Source: Streptomyces durocortorensis (GTDB lineage: Bacteria; Actinomycetota; Actinomycetes; Streptomycetales; Streptomycetaceae). From it: 64,000 nt of DNA. Shown one piece after another: positions 1-8,555 of this stretch. The notes below the pieces were generated by a model. That model was not told where the DNA came from and ran no database searches. It was given only the letters and a program-made list of their open reading frames with translations. The stretch spans positions 6,448,001 to 6,512,000 of the forward strand of contig NZ_CP134500.1 of NCBI RefSeq assembly GCF_031760065.1, written 5' to 3'. Made by a program: the position numbers and the translations under genes. Positions within the stretch are counted from its first letter, which is position 1; every line of letters begins with the position of its first letter.

Positions 1-1
1 C

Positions 2-259
2 GAGGGTTCGCTCGACGAGCAGACCCTGCACGGCAAGGCCCCCGCCGGGGTCGCCGCCGCCGCCCGCGCGGCCGGTGTCGAGGTCGTCGCGGTCTGCGGC
101 CGCCTCGCCCTGTCCCCGGAGGCACTGACCGGGGCGGGCATCGCGCGCGCCTACGCCCTGGCCGACCTGGAACCGGACCCGGCGGTGTCGATGGCCCAGG
201 CCGGACCGCTGCTGGAACGGGCGGCGGAGTCGATCGCCAGGGACTTCCTGCTGAGCTGA
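2..259 (+). CDS. Glycerate kinase, C-terminal fragment (5' end outside window)
   Basis: The first 85 codons are open in frame 2 from the window edge to a TGA at 257-259. The peptide reads EGSLDEQTLHGKAPAGVAAAAR and then AGVEVVAVCGRLAL, which matches the C-terminal lobe of type I glycerate kinases (glycerate plus ATP to phosphoglycerate, cytoplasmic), where E-x-S-x-D-x-Q-T/S-x-x-GK-x-P-x-GVA is a typical signature. Only the last quarter of the protein is present, so nothing can be said about the start or promoter. A perfect hairpin follows 50 bp downstream. The family call rests on the signature alone and is fairly secure; the exact isomer specificity is not visible. Confidence 0.8.
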   Translation, partial: EGSLDEQTLHGKAPAGVAAAARAAGVEVVAVCGRLALSPEALTGAGIARAYALADLEPDPAVSMAQAGPLLERAAESIARDFLLS

Positions 260-307
260 CGCACGCACGTACGCACGGGGGACCACGGGGGACCACGGGG
301 TACGGGG

Positions 308-335
308 AGGGGGCCGGGCAGCGACCGGGCCCCCT
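308..335. terminator. Hairpin between convergent genes
   Basis: Perfect 8-bp arms AGGGGGCC and GGCCCCCT enclose a 12-nt loop. It sits between the convergent glycerate kinase and PucR-type genes, so it could end transcripts from both sides. No U-tract, as usual in Streptomyces. Confidence 0.55.
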
Positions 336-342
336 ACCGGCC

Positions 343-1074
343 TCACGGCGGCGCCGACGTCAGCCGCAGCGCGTCCAGCGCCAGCACCAGGTCGACCAGT
401 TCGCGCGGCCGTGACAGCGACCGGCCCGTCAGGCCCTCCAGCCGCCGCAGCCGGTTGCACACCGTGTTGCGGTGACACCGCAGCCGGGCCGCCGCCCGCC
501 CCGCCGAGCCCCCGCACTCCAGCCACGCCTCCAGCGTCCCCACCAGCAGCGACCGCTCCGCAGGCGCGAGGGTCAGCAACGGGCCGAACACCTCCGCCAG
601 GAGCCGGGTGGACAGCTCCGGGCGGCTCACCAGCAGGGCCGCCGGCAGCCGCTCGTCCAGCCGTACGATCTCCCGGCTCCCCGGCTCGCACGTCAGCAGC
701 GCCGTACCCGCCAGCCGGTGCGCCGCGGCCAACTCCGCCAGCGAACCCACCACCGGGCTCACACCCCCCGGCCCCGCGCCCCGCTCCCTCAGCCACGCCG
801 CGGCCCGGGCCGGGCCAGCCGGTCCCAGCAGCACCACGGCGACCTCCCGGCCCGACGCGTCACCCCCACCGCACCAGCACCAGCGCGTCCCGTCCGGATC
901 AGGGCCCGGGGTTGCCGCCGAGGGCCCCGGCTCGGGCGAGTCCAGGACCACCACCGCGTACCGCCCCCGTTCGGGCAGCCCGAGCGCCCGCGCCGCGCGC
1001 TCCACCAGGTCCGGGGGGTTCCGGCCGGCCAGCAGCGGGCCGAGCAGCACCTCGTACCGCGTTTCACGCCGCAT
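343..1074 (-). CDS. PucR/CdaR-family transcriptional regulator
   Basis: A 243-residue protein if started at the ATG at 1074. The last 65 residues are the C-terminal PucR/CdaR helix-turn-helix domain: LLVGTLEAWLECGG, then a stretch with RCHRNTVCNRLRRLE and a closing RELVDLVLALDALRL, which is diagnostic for this family. The N-terminal part resembles the GGDEF-like middle domain of these regulators (residues 1-150). The reading frame stays open to 1302, but the extra 76 residues are Arg/Ala-rich low complexity, so I prefer 1074; a GTG in between cannot be excluded. It is divergent from the liv transporter and is the natural candidate regulator of it. Family is sure; ligand is unknown. Confidence 0.8.
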   Translation of the reverse strand: MRRETRYEVLLGPLLAGRNPPDLVERAARALGLPERGRYAVVVLDSPEPGPSAATPGPDPDGTRWCWCGGGDASGREVAVVLLGPAGPARAAAWLRERGAGPGGVSPVVGSLAELAAAHRLAGTALLTCEPGSREIVRLDERLPAALLVSRPELSTRLLAEVFGPLLTLAPAERSLLVGTLEAWLECGGSAGRAAARLRCHRNTVCNRLRRLEGLTGRSLSRPRELVDLVLALDALRLTSAPP

Positions 1075-1326
1075 CCGCTGCTCCGTCCCCGGGTCCGGGC
1101 GCTCCTGATGACCGACGAGGATGCCAGCGGCCGCACGGCGGGGCGCCCGCGCGTCACGGGTCCTGTGCGCGTGCACAACGCGGCCCCGCCTTCGCTGGTC
1201 ACCCGCATCGACTCCACCCCGCGCTGTGGACGCGCGTCCGGCCCGGTGCTGGTCTGTGGCACCACCCCCCCCACGCACGAGCACCACGGAAGAGCACGAC
1301 ACGACAAGGCGGAAGGAGGAGGACGC
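1075..1326. promoter_or_regulatory. Divergent control region between the PucR-type gene and livF
   Basis: The region must hold promoters for both directions. Two palindromes are visible: TGTGC-N4-GCACA at 1164-1177, and the perfect 12-mer GGACGCGCGTCC at 1228-1239. The first is the better operator candidate for the adjacent regulator. A GGAGGAGG ribosome-binding site sits just before livF. No convincing -35/-10 pair was found. Confidence 0.4.
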
Positions 1327-2124
1327 ATGGCAACGCTAGAGATCCGCGCGCTGTCCGTCGGCTACGGCCCGGTCCGGGCGCTGCGCGACATCTCCGTCGA
1401 TGTGCCGGACGGCGCGATCACCGCCGTACTCGGCGGCAACGGCGCGGGCAAGACCACGCTGCTGCGGGCCGTGTCGCGGACCCTCGGCTTCCACCGCGGG
1501 ACGGGCACCGGCACGATCCGGTTCGACGGCCGCCCCCTGGAGGGGCTGCGGCCCGCCCAGGTGGTGGCCGCCGGAGTGGTCCAGGTACCGGAGGGCCGGC
1601 AGGTCTTCGCCCGGATGACGGTGGCCGACAACCTGCGGGCGGGCGCCCTCGGGGCCCGCGGCGGGCGCAAGCGGACGAACGCCGCACTGACCCGGGTGCA
1701 CGAGCTGTTCCCGGTACTGGCCGACCGCGCGAACCAGCGGGCCGGGCTGCTGTCCGGCGGCGAGCAGCAGATGCTGGCGATGGGCCGCGCCCTGATGGCC
1801 GGACCCCGGCTGCTCCTGCTGGACGAGCCCTCGCTCGGCCTCGCCCCGCTGATGGCGGCCAGGATCGCGGAGACCGTGCAGGAGATCAACGCGAGCGGCA
1901 CCTCCGTCATGCTCGTCGAGCAGAACGCGGCCATCGCGTTGCGGCTCGCCTCCACGGCGTACGTCCTCGATGTCGGCGAGGTCGCCCTGTCCGGGCCCGC
2001 CGACGAACTCGCCGCATCCGACGAGGTGCGCCGCCGCTACCTCGGCGTCGTCGACGAGAACGCCGCGGCGGACACCGACCCGGCCGCCCGGACCCGCCGC
2101 ACCCTGAGCAGGTGGTCCGCGTGA
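1327..2124 (+). CDS. livF: Branched-chain amino acid-type ABC transporter ATP-binding protein LivF
   Basis: 265 residues from the ATG at 1327, which follows a strong GGAGGAGG. It is one of the two cytoplasmic ATPases of a HAAT-family importer (branched-chain amino acids, amides or urea). Walker A is GGNGAGKT at about residues 36-43; the signature is LSGGEQQMLAMGRAL; Walker B is LLLLDEPSLGLAP, followed by the switch stretch MLVEQN typical of LivF. It is the first gene of livF-G-H-M-K, and its TGA overlaps the GTG of livG. Gene order is the reverse of the familiar E. coli one. The substrate cannot be read from the ATPase. Confidence 0.92.
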   Translation: MATLEIRALSVGYGPVRALRDISVDVPDGAITAVLGGNGAGKTTLLRAVSRTLGFHRGTGTGTIRFDGRPLEGLRPAQVVAAGVVQVPEGRQVFARMTVADNLRAGALGARGGRKRTNAALTRVHELFPVLADRANQRAGLLSGGEQQMLAMGRALMAGPRLLLLDEPSLGLAPLMAARIAETVQEINASGTSVMLVEQNAAIALRLASTAYVLDVGEVALSGPADELAASDEVRRRYLGVVDENAAADTDPAARTRRTLSRWSA

Positions 2125-2921
2125 CCACCACCGCGACGGCTCCCGCGGACAGCACCACGGCCGCCCTCGCCGTGCAGGACGTCACCGTGCGCTTCGCCGG
2201 GCTGACCGCCCTGGACAGCGTCTCCTTCACCGTCGAACCCGGCAGTGTGCACGCCGTCATCGGACCCAACGGCGCGGGCAAGTCCACCTGCTTCAACGTG
2301 CTCTCCGGCGTCTACCGTGCCACCTCCGGACACGTCCGGCTCGGGGGGACCGAGCTCACCGGACTCGCGCCGCACGCCATCGCGGGCCTCGGTGTCGCCC
2401 GCACCTTCCAGAACCTGGCGCTGCCGCCGCACGCGACCGTCGCCGACAGCCTGCTGCTCGGCCGCCACCGGCTGACCCGCTCCGGCTTCATCGCCACCGG
2501 ACTGCGGCTGCCCTCCGCCGCCCGCGAGGAGCGGCGCCACCGCGAGAGGGTCCGCGAGATCGCCGAATTCATCGGCCTGGAAGGGGCGTTGGAGCGGCCC
2601 GCGGGCTCGTTGCCGTACGGGCAGCAGAAGCTCGTCGAGCTCGGCCGCGCGCTGTGCATGGAGCCGCGGGTCCTGCTGCTCGACGAGCCGATCGCCGGGA
2701 TGACCGCCGCCGAGCGCCACCGTACCGCCGCCGTCGTGGCGAACGTACGCGACAGCCTCGGCATCTCCATCGTGCTGGTCGAGCACGACATGGGGGTGGT
2801 GATGCGGCTCGCGGACGCGGTGACCGTACTCGACTTCGGACGCAGGATCGCGGGCGGCACCCCCGCCGAGGTCCAGAACGATCCGGCTGTCGTCCAGGCC
2901 TACTTGGGAGCACCTCAATGA
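2121..2921 (+). CDS. livG: Branched-chain amino acid-type ABC transporter ATP-binding protein LivG
   Basis: 266 residues from a GTG at 2121 that overlaps the livF stop (GTGA), implying translational coupling. Walker A GPNGAGKST lies at residues 48-56, the signature is LPYGQQKLVELGRAL (the LSYGxQR form typical of LivG), Walker B is LLLDEPIAGM and the switch histidine is in VLVEHDMGVV. The segment GVARTFQNL is the LivG Q-loop. It pairs with LivF under the LivH/LivM permeases. The protein begins with about 18 extra Ala/Thr-rich residues before the ABC fold, so a slightly later start is conceivable but the overlap favours this one. Confidence 0.92.
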   Translation: MTTTATAPADSTTAALAVQDVTVRFAGLTALDSVSFTVEPGSVHAVIGPNGAGKSTCFNVLSGVYRATSGHVRLGGTELTGLAPHAIAGLGVARTFQNLALPPHATVADSLLLGRHRLTRSGFIATGLRLPSAAREERRHRERVREIAEFIGLEGALERPAGSLPYGQQKLVELGRALCMEPRVLLLDEPIAGMTAAERHRTAAVVANVRDSLGISIVLVEHDMGVVMRLADAVTVLDFGRRIAGGTPAEVQNDPAVVQAYLGAPQ

Positions 2922-3808
2922 CCACGTTCGTCGAACTCCTCCTCGGCGGCCTGTCGATCGGCTCGGTCTACGCCCTGATCGCGCTCGGTTTCGTCGTCAT
3001 CTTCAAGGCCACCGAGGTCGTCAACTTCGCCCACGCGTCCCTCCTGTTGGCGGGCGGGTACGTCACCGCCGTGCTCCACGACGACATCGGGTTCTGGCTT
3101 GCGCTGCTCGTCGGGATCGCCGGGGCCGCGACCGTCGGGGCGGCCATCGAGTTCTTCGTGATGCGCCGCTACCGGGGCAGCGACCACAGCGTCCTGGCCA
3201 TCGTCACCATCGGCGTCGACATCCTCCTCATCACCGAACTCACCCGCCGCATGGGCACGGACGTCCTCGCCCTCGGTGATCCCTGGGGCAACGAGGTCGT
3301 CACCGTCGGCGGCATCACCCTCGCCCAGACCCGGATCGCCGCGTTCCTCGCCGCCGGGCTGCTGATCACGGTCTTCCTGCTCGCCTTCCGCTACACCTCG
3401 TGGGGCGTGTCGATGCGCGCCGCCGCCGAGAACCCGCAGACCGCGGCGCTCATGGGCATCAAGCTCGGCCGGGTCTCGCTCGCCGCCTGGGCGGTCGCCG
3501 GAGCCCTCGCGGCCGTCGCCGCCCTCTTCCTCACCGTGTTCCCGACCCCCGGCCTCGAACGCTCCACCTCGCTCGCCGCGCTCAAGGCGTTCCCCGCCGC
3601 GATCCTCGGCGGACTCGACTCCACGACCGGGGCGCTCGCCGGCGGACTCATCGTCGGCGTCACGGAGTCGCTCGCCACCGGCTACCAGAGCGACCTCTCC
3701 TTCCTCGGCCGGGGCATCGGCGATCTCGCCCCCTACCTGGTGATGGTCGCCGTCCTGCTCATCCGGCCCGCGGGACTCCTCGGCACGAAGGAGCTCGCCC
3801 GTGTCTGA
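2918..3808 (+). CDS. livH: Branched-chain amino acid-type ABC transporter permease LivH
   Basis: 296 residues; the ATG at 2918 overlaps the livG stop as ATGA. It is a polytopic inner-membrane permease with about eight hydrophobic segments, starting LLLGGLSIGSVYALIALGF, the canonical LivH opening, and containing VNFAHASLLLAGGYV, NPQTAALMGI (the EAA-like loop contacting the ATPase) and AAILGGLDSTTGALAGG near the C terminus. It forms the translocation path with LivM. The following livM start overlaps its 3' end by 8 bp, so all five genes are tightly coupled. Confidence 0.92.
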   Translation: MTTFVELLLGGLSIGSVYALIALGFVVIFKATEVVNFAHASLLLAGGYVTAVLHDDIGFWLALLVGIAGAATVGAAIEFFVMRRYRGSDHSVLAIVTIGVDILLITELTRRMGTDVLALGDPWGNEVVTVGGITLAQTRIAAFLAAGLLITVFLLAFRYTSWGVSMRAAAENPQTAALMGIKLGRVSLAAWAVAGALAAVAALFLTVFPTPGLERSTSLAALKAFPAAILGGLDSTTGALAGGLIVGVTESLATGYQSDLSFLGRGIGDLAPYLVMVAVLLIRPAGLLGTKELARV

Positions 3809-4997
3809 CACCGCCGCCTCCGGCACCACCGCCGAAGCCGCCCCCGAGGCGACCACCGCACCCGCCCCCGCACCCGGTCCCGCGCAGACCCTCACCGACC
3901 GGCTGCGCCGACCCCGTACGTACGCCGTCCTCCTCGGCTCCGTCCTGCTCCTCGTCCTCCCGTTCTACCTGGACCGCTTCTGGCTCCAGGCCGGACTGTT
4001 CGCGATGGCGGCGGCGATCGGCGCCATCGGGCTCAACATGCTCACCGGGGCCACCGGACAGCTCTCCATGGGCCACGCGTTCTTCCTCGCGGTCGGCGCG
4101 TACGGCTACTGCGTCCTGGCGGGGGAGAGCAGCACCGAGAACGGGCACACCCTGACCGGCCTCGGACTGCCCACCTGGCTGGCCGCGATCCTCGCCGTAC
4201 TGCTCGCGGGCGCCGTCGGCGGGCTGTTCAGCCCGATCGCCGGTCGGCTGCGCGGCGCGTACCTCGGTATCGCCACCCTCGCGCTGATCTTCATCGGCCA
4301 GCACGTCCTGTTCAACGCGGGCTCCCTGACCGGTGGTTACAACGGGCGGGCCGTACCGCCGCTCTCCCTCTTCGGGCTCACCTTCGACGACAGCGAACTC
4401 GTCGTCGCCGCCGTACCGTTCGGGGCTTCCGAGAAGCTCTGGTACGTGGGCCTGGTCGCGCTGCTGCTCAGTGCGCTGTTCGCCCGCGGCGTGCTGCGCG
4501 GCCGGCCGGGCCGGGCGATGAACGCCATCCGCGACCACCGGATCGCGGCCGGGGTGATGGGCGTGCCCGTGGCGCGCTACCGGGCCGGGGTCTTCGTCCT
4601 GTCCTCGATGTACGCAGGCCTCGCGGGCGTCCTGCTCGCCCTGGTCTTCCAGCGGACCGTTCCCGAGTACTTCGGCATGATCCTGTCCCTCGAATACCTC
4701 GCCATGATCGTCATCGGCGGGCTCGGCAGCGTCGGGGGAGCGGTGATCGGCGCCGCCTTCGTCACCCTGCTCCCGCAGGTCCTCACGCACTACAGCGACT
4801 CCCTCCCGCTGGTCTCCGCCCCCGGCACGGGCGGGCTGGCACCCGGTGAGGCATCCCGCTACCTGTACGGCGCCGCGGTGGTCGCGGTGGTCCTGTTCCT
4901 GCCCGGCGGCCTCGCCCGCCTCGGCCTCGCCCGCGCGAGGAAACCAGCGGCTCCGAAGAATCCAGCGGCTCCGAAGAATCCAGGGGAGAAGAAATGA
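3801..4997 (+). CDS. livM: Branched-chain amino acid-type ABC transporter permease LivM
   Basis: 398 residues from a GTG at 3801 inside the end of livH. The first 35 residues are an Ala/Pro-rich cytoplasmic lead; then come about nine or ten membrane segments with the LivM hallmarks GAIGLNMLTGATGQLSMGHA, LRGAYLGIATLALIFI, MNAIRDHRIAAGVMGV and IGGLGSVGGAVIGAA. The C-terminal tail contains a perfect KNPAAP repeat (AAPKNPAAPKNPG) encoded by a 15-bp direct duplication near 4948-4980. Its stop overlaps the livK start as ATGA. Confidence 0.92.
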   Translation: MSDTAASGTTAEAAPEATTAPAPAPGPAQTLTDRLRRPRTYAVLLGSVLLLVLPFYLDRFWLQAGLFAMAAAIGAIGLNMLTGATGQLSMGHAFFLAVGAYGYCVLAGESSTENGHTLTGLGLPTWLAAILAVLLAGAVGGLFSPIAGRLRGAYLGIATLALIFIGQHVLFNAGSLTGGYNGRAVPPLSLFGLTFDDSELVVAAVPFGASEKLWYVGLVALLLSALFARGVLRGRPGRAMNAIRDHRIAAGVMGVPVARYRAGVFVLSSMYAGLAGVLLALVFQRTVPEYFGMILSLEYLAMIVIGGLGSVGGAVIGAAFVTLLPQVLTHYSDSLPLVSAPGTGGLAPGEASRYLYGAAVVAVVLFLPGGLARLGLARARKPAAPKNPAAPKNPGEKK

Positions 4998-6247
4998 AAC
5001 GCAGAGCGCTCACAGCCGTCGTCGCGGCTCTCACCGTCACCCTCGTCGGGTGCAGCGGCAAGGCGACCGAAGGAAAGGGCGACGAGCAGGACAAGGCCGG
5101 GGTCAAGACCGGCCCCGGCGTCTCCTCCTCGGCGATATCCCTCGGCGTGCTGACCGACATGACGGGCGTGTACGCCTCGCTCGGCAAAAGCGTCACCCAG
5201 GCGCAGCAGCTGTGGGTGAAGCAGACGAACGCCAAGGGCGGTATCTGCGACCGCAAGGTCGAGCTGACGGTCCGCGACCACGGCTACGACCCGCAGAAGG
5301 CGATCGCCGCGTACACCGAGCTGGAGCCGAAGGTAGTGGGCTTCGCCCAGTTCATCGGCTCCCCGTTCGTTGCCGCCGTCGAGCAGCGCATCGACGGCCA
5401 GGACAAGGGCCTGGTCCTGCCCCAGGCCTGGTCGGCGAACCTGCTGGGCTCCCCGTACATCCGGGTCATCGGCGCCACCTACGACATCGAGACGATCAAC
5501 CTGATCGACCATCTGCTCTCCGAGAAGCGCATCGCCAAGGGCGACAGGATCGGTCATGTGTACTTCGAGGGCGACTACGGCGAGAACGCGCTCGTCGGCT
5601 CGGAGCACGCGGCGAAGGAGGCCGGTCTCACCGTCGTCGAGCAGAAGATCAAGCCGACCGACAACGACATGACGGCGCAGGTCGCCGCCCTCAAGCAGGC
5701 CGGGGTCAAGGCCGTGATCGTCAGCGCGGGCCCGCGCCAGGCGGCCTCGCTCGTCGGCGTCGCGGCGGCCACCGGCTTCAACGTCCCCGTCGTGGGCAAC
5801 AACTCCGCTTTCGCGCCCCAGCTGTTGAAGACCCAGGCGGGCCCCGCCCTGCTCAAGGACTACTACGTCGCCGCCTCCACGCTGCCCATCGGCGACCCGG
5901 GCGACGGCCCGGCCAAGCTCGCGAAGGAGTACGCGGCCCGGTACCCGAAGGACGTGCTCGACAACGGCGTCGTCGCGGGCTACACAGCGGCCTCCATCTA
6001 CGGCGAAGCCCTGATGAAGGCGTGCGAGGACAAGGACCTCACCCGGGAGGGAATCGGCAGGGCACTCCTCACGATCAAGGGGTACGGGAGCGAGTTCGGC
6101 GTCTCGCACGACTTCTCGGACCCTAAGGCGCCGTCCACCCGGCAGAGCGTCATCATGAAGCCGGACGCCTCGGTGCCCGGCGGGCTGAAGGTGGTCCGGC
6201 CCGCGGCGGCGGCCCCGGCGGCCGAGTCCTTCACGATGAAGCCCTGA
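4994..6247 (+). CDS. livK: ABC transporter substrate-binding lipoprotein LivK-like
   Basis: 417 residues. The N terminus MKRRALTAVVAALTVTLVGC carries a signal sequence with a lipobox ending in Cys20, so the protein is a membrane-anchored extracellular ligand-binding lipoprotein. The mature part is a Peripla_BP_6 fold: SLGVLTDMTGVYASLG, GGICDRKVELTVRDHGYDP, and ASIYGEALMKACE near the end. It is the last gene of the liv operon. The fold binds branched-chain amino acids, amides or urea in different members; I cannot choose between them. An imperfect long hairpin follows the stop. The kinase gene just downstream, on the other strand, has a C-terminal domain of the same fold. Confidence 0.9.
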   Translation: MKRRALTAVVAALTVTLVGCSGKATEGKGDEQDKAGVKTGPGVSSSAISLGVLTDMTGVYASLGKSVTQAQQLWVKQTNAKGGICDRKVELTVRDHGYDPQKAIAAYTELEPKVVGFAQFIGSPFVAAVEQRIDGQDKGLVLPQAWSANLLGSPYIRVIGATYDIETINLIDHLLSEKRIAKGDRIGHVYFEGDYGENALVGSEHAAKEAGLTVVEQKIKPTDNDMTAQVAALKQAGVKAVIVSAGPRQAASLVGVAAATGFNVPVVGNNSAFAPQLLKTQAGPALLKDYYVAASTLPIGDPGDGPAKLAKEYAARYPKDVLDNGVVAGYTAASIYGEALMKACEDKDLTREGIGRALLTIKGYGSEFGVSHDFSDPKAPSTRQSVIMKPDASVPGGLKVVRPAAAAPAAESFTMKP

Positions 6248-6264
6248 CCCCGCGGCAGGACTCG

Positions 6265-6300
6265 GCGGCGGGCCCGGCCCTCACCGGCCCGGCCCGCCGC
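6265..6300. terminator. Bidirectional hairpin between livK and the receptor kinase gene
   Basis: Arms of 15 nt (6265-6279 and 6286-6300) pair with a single mismatch around a 6-nt loop. Located between two convergent genes, it probably ends both transcripts. Confidence 0.6.
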
Positions 6301-6308
6301 TGCCGCCC

Positions 6309-8483
6309 TCAGACCTCGGTGCCGTCCATCCCGATGTACCGGAAACGCCCCCGCTCCACGCGGTAGATGAAGACCCCGGTCCCGGTGTACATCCCGTTGG
6401 CGGACTCGAAGGCGTAGCTCTTGGAGACGCCCTTGTACGAGGTCACCCGCAGCGCGGGCAGCAGGTCCTGCCGGCTCAGCTTCTCCCGGCCCAGCCCCTC
6501 CGCACAGGCGGCGATCAGCCCCACCGCGTCGTACGCCTCCGCGGCCAGCAGCGGCGGCGCCGCGCCGAAGCGCTCGCGGTAGGCGGCGGCGAACGCGTGC
6601 ACCGAGGGCACGGAGGAGGGGTCGGCGGCCGTCGAGACCACCAGCCAGCTCAGCGCGGCCTCGCCCGCCTCCGCCAGGAAGCGGGGATCGTGCACGGCCT
6701 GGGTGCCGATCCTCGGACCCAGGAACCCGGCCCCGACCAGAGCCTTCGCGAACCGGGCCGCGTCCCGCCACCCGCCGCCGTACACCACCGCCCCCGGCTG
6801 CTTCGCGGCGATCCGCTCCGCCTCGGCGTCCAGATCGCGGGTGCCCTCCCGTACGGTCTCCGCGAGCACCGTGCGGCCGTTGCCGCGCAGCCCGGCGTCG
6901 AGGTAGCGGGTGGTCTGCCGGCCGTACTCGGTCCCGTCGTCCACCAGCGCGACCTTGTCGATCTCGTACGCCCCCAGGAACTGGGCCACCGGCAGCATCT
7001 GCATGTCGTTGCGCGGCCGGGCGCACAGGAAGGTCCGGTTCAGATGCCGGATGTCCCCGTCGACCACGCTGAGCAGCGGCAGCGCCGCCTCGTCGTACGC
7101 GACCAGCGCCTCCCGGGCCGCGTCCGTGCCGGTCGCCCCGAGGGCCGCCACCAGCAGCGGGTCCTCGGCGAACCGGCGCACCGCCGCCGTCGCCCGCTCC
7201 TCGTCGCCCCGGTCGTCGACCGTGGTCAGCCGCAGCGTGAACGGCGCGTCCTTCCGCGCGTTGTGCTCCTCCACGGCGAGCAGCGCCGCCCGTTCCTGGC
7301 CCTTGCCGACGGCCGCCGACGGGCCGCTGAGGTCGGCCTGAAGCCCGATGCGCAGCTCCGGGCGGGCGGTGGTCCCGCGCCCCTCGCCCCCGCCGCGGGG
7401 GGCCTTGTCGTCACGGGAGGAGACCAGCCACGCGGTGGTGCCGCCCGCCGCCGCGATGGCCGCGCCGCCGGTGACGTATGCGAGGAAGCGCCGCCGGCCG
7501 GGGGAGGCCGGGACGGCGGACGTGTTCCCGGAGCCGGCTCCGGTGCCCGGGTCGGTGTCCGCCGGGCCGCCGGACGATCCCGCGTCCAGGCTGGTCGCCT
7601 CGATGTCGGGCAGCGCCAGCATCCGGGCGGACCGCTCGGCGATCAGATGCGTCACCGGGCCGGGCAGCCAGCTGCCGCCCGATACGTCCTCTGCGAAGGC
7701 CCGCCGGACGTCACCCGCCGTCGGACGCCCCTCGGGCCCCTTGGCCAGGCACGCCTCGACGACCGGGAGCAGCCCCGGCGGCAGCGCGCCCAGCTCCGCC
7801 GTGTCGTGCACGCTACGGAAGAGCATCGCCTCCACCGGGCCGCTGCCGAACGGCCGGCCGCCGGTGGCCGCGTACACCAGGACACAGCCCAGTGAGAAGA
7901 CGTCGCTCGCCGGGCCGATCCGCCGCCCCTGCGCCTGCTCGGGCGAGAGGAAGCCCGGGGAGCCGACGATCGCGTCCGTCGCCGTGAGGACCGTGTCGTC
8001 CAGGGCCCGCGCGATCCCGAAGTCGATCAGCCGGGGGCCGTCCAGACCCAGCAGCACGTTCCCGGGCTTCACGTCCCGGTGCACGAGCCCCGCCCCGTGG
8101 ACGGCCTCCAGCGCCTCCGCCAGCATCGAGCCGAGCGCCCGCGCGCTGCGCTCCGGCAACGGCCCGCCGCTCCCGACCGCCTCGCTCAGGGCGGGCCCCG
8201 GCACGAACTCGGTGGCCAGCCAGGGCGCGGCCGCCTCGGTGTCGGCGTCGACCACCGGCACCGCCCACCGGTTGCGGACCTGCCTGGCGATCGCCACCTC
8301 GCGCCGGAAACGGGTGCGGAAACCGGTGTCGTCGGCGTACTCCGCCCGGATCAGCTTGATCGCCACCAGCGCGCCGCCGGGCGACCGGCCCAGCAGTACC
8401 ACGCCCATGCCCCCGGCGCCGAGCCGGCCGAGGACGCGGTAGCCGGCGATCCGCGCCGGGTCCGTGGAACGGAGCGGTTCCAT
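6309..8483 (-). CDS. Ser/Thr protein kinase fused to an extracellular LivK-like ligand-binding domain
   Basis: 724 residues. Residues 15-265 are a complete Hanks-type kinase: glycine loop GRLGAGGMGVV (19-29), catalytic Lys43 in AIK, HRDVKPGN with Asp137, DFG at 154-156, and SPGFLSPEQ as the activation-segment end. A single membrane helix follows at about 334-354 (FLAYVTGGAAIAAAGGTTAWLV). From about 376 to the end is a Peripla_BP_6 domain (LRIGLQADLSGPSAAVGKGQ; ALLAVEEHNARKD; AAEAYDAVGLIAACAEGL). So the protein looks like a receptor kinase: an outside ligand-binding module and an inside kinase, without PASTA repeats. It follows the lipoprotein gene at 8556-9404 by 72 bp, probably in one operon, and converges on the liv operon, whose LivK shares the sensor fold. 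Ligand and targets are unknown. Confidence 0.9.
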   Translation of the reverse strand: MEPLRSTDPARIAGYRVLGRLGAGGMGVVLLGRSPGGALVAIKLIRAEYADDTGFRTRFRREVAIARQVRNRWAVPVVDADTEAAAPWLATEFVPGPALSEAVGSGGPLPERSARALGSMLAEALEAVHGAGLVHRDVKPGNVLLGLDGPRLIDFGIARALDDTVLTATDAIVGSPGFLSPEQAQGRRIGPASDVFSLGCVLVYAATGGRPFGSGPVEAMLFRSVHDTAELGALPPGLLPVVEACLAKGPEGRPTAGDVRRAFAEDVSGGSWLPGPVTHLIAERSARMLALPDIEATSLDAGSSGGPADTDPGTGAGSGNTSAVPASPGRRRFLAYVTGGAAIAAAGGTTAWLVSSRDDKAPRGGGEGRGTTARPELRIGLQADLSGPSAAVGKGQERAALLAVEEHNARKDAPFTLRLTTVDDRGDEERATAAVRRFAEDPLLVAALGATGTDAAREALVAYDEAALPLLSVVDGDIRHLNRTFLCARPRNDMQMLPVAQFLGAYEIDKVALVDDGTEYGRQTTRYLDAGLRGNGRTVLAETVREGTRDLDAEAERIAAKQPGAVVYGGGWRDAARFAKALVGAGFLGPRIGTQAVHDPRFLAEAGEAALSWLVVSTAADPSSVPSVHAFAAAYRERFGAAPPLLAAEAYDAVGLIAACAEGLGREKLSRQDLLPALRVTSYKGVSKSYAFESANGMYTGTGVFIYRVERGRFRYIGMDGTEV

Positions 8484-8555
8484 CAGCGGTCAGGGCCTTT
8501 CGTGGGGATCAGTCCGGACCGGGAAGCGGGGTCCGGTGGGCGACGTGCGGTGCGG

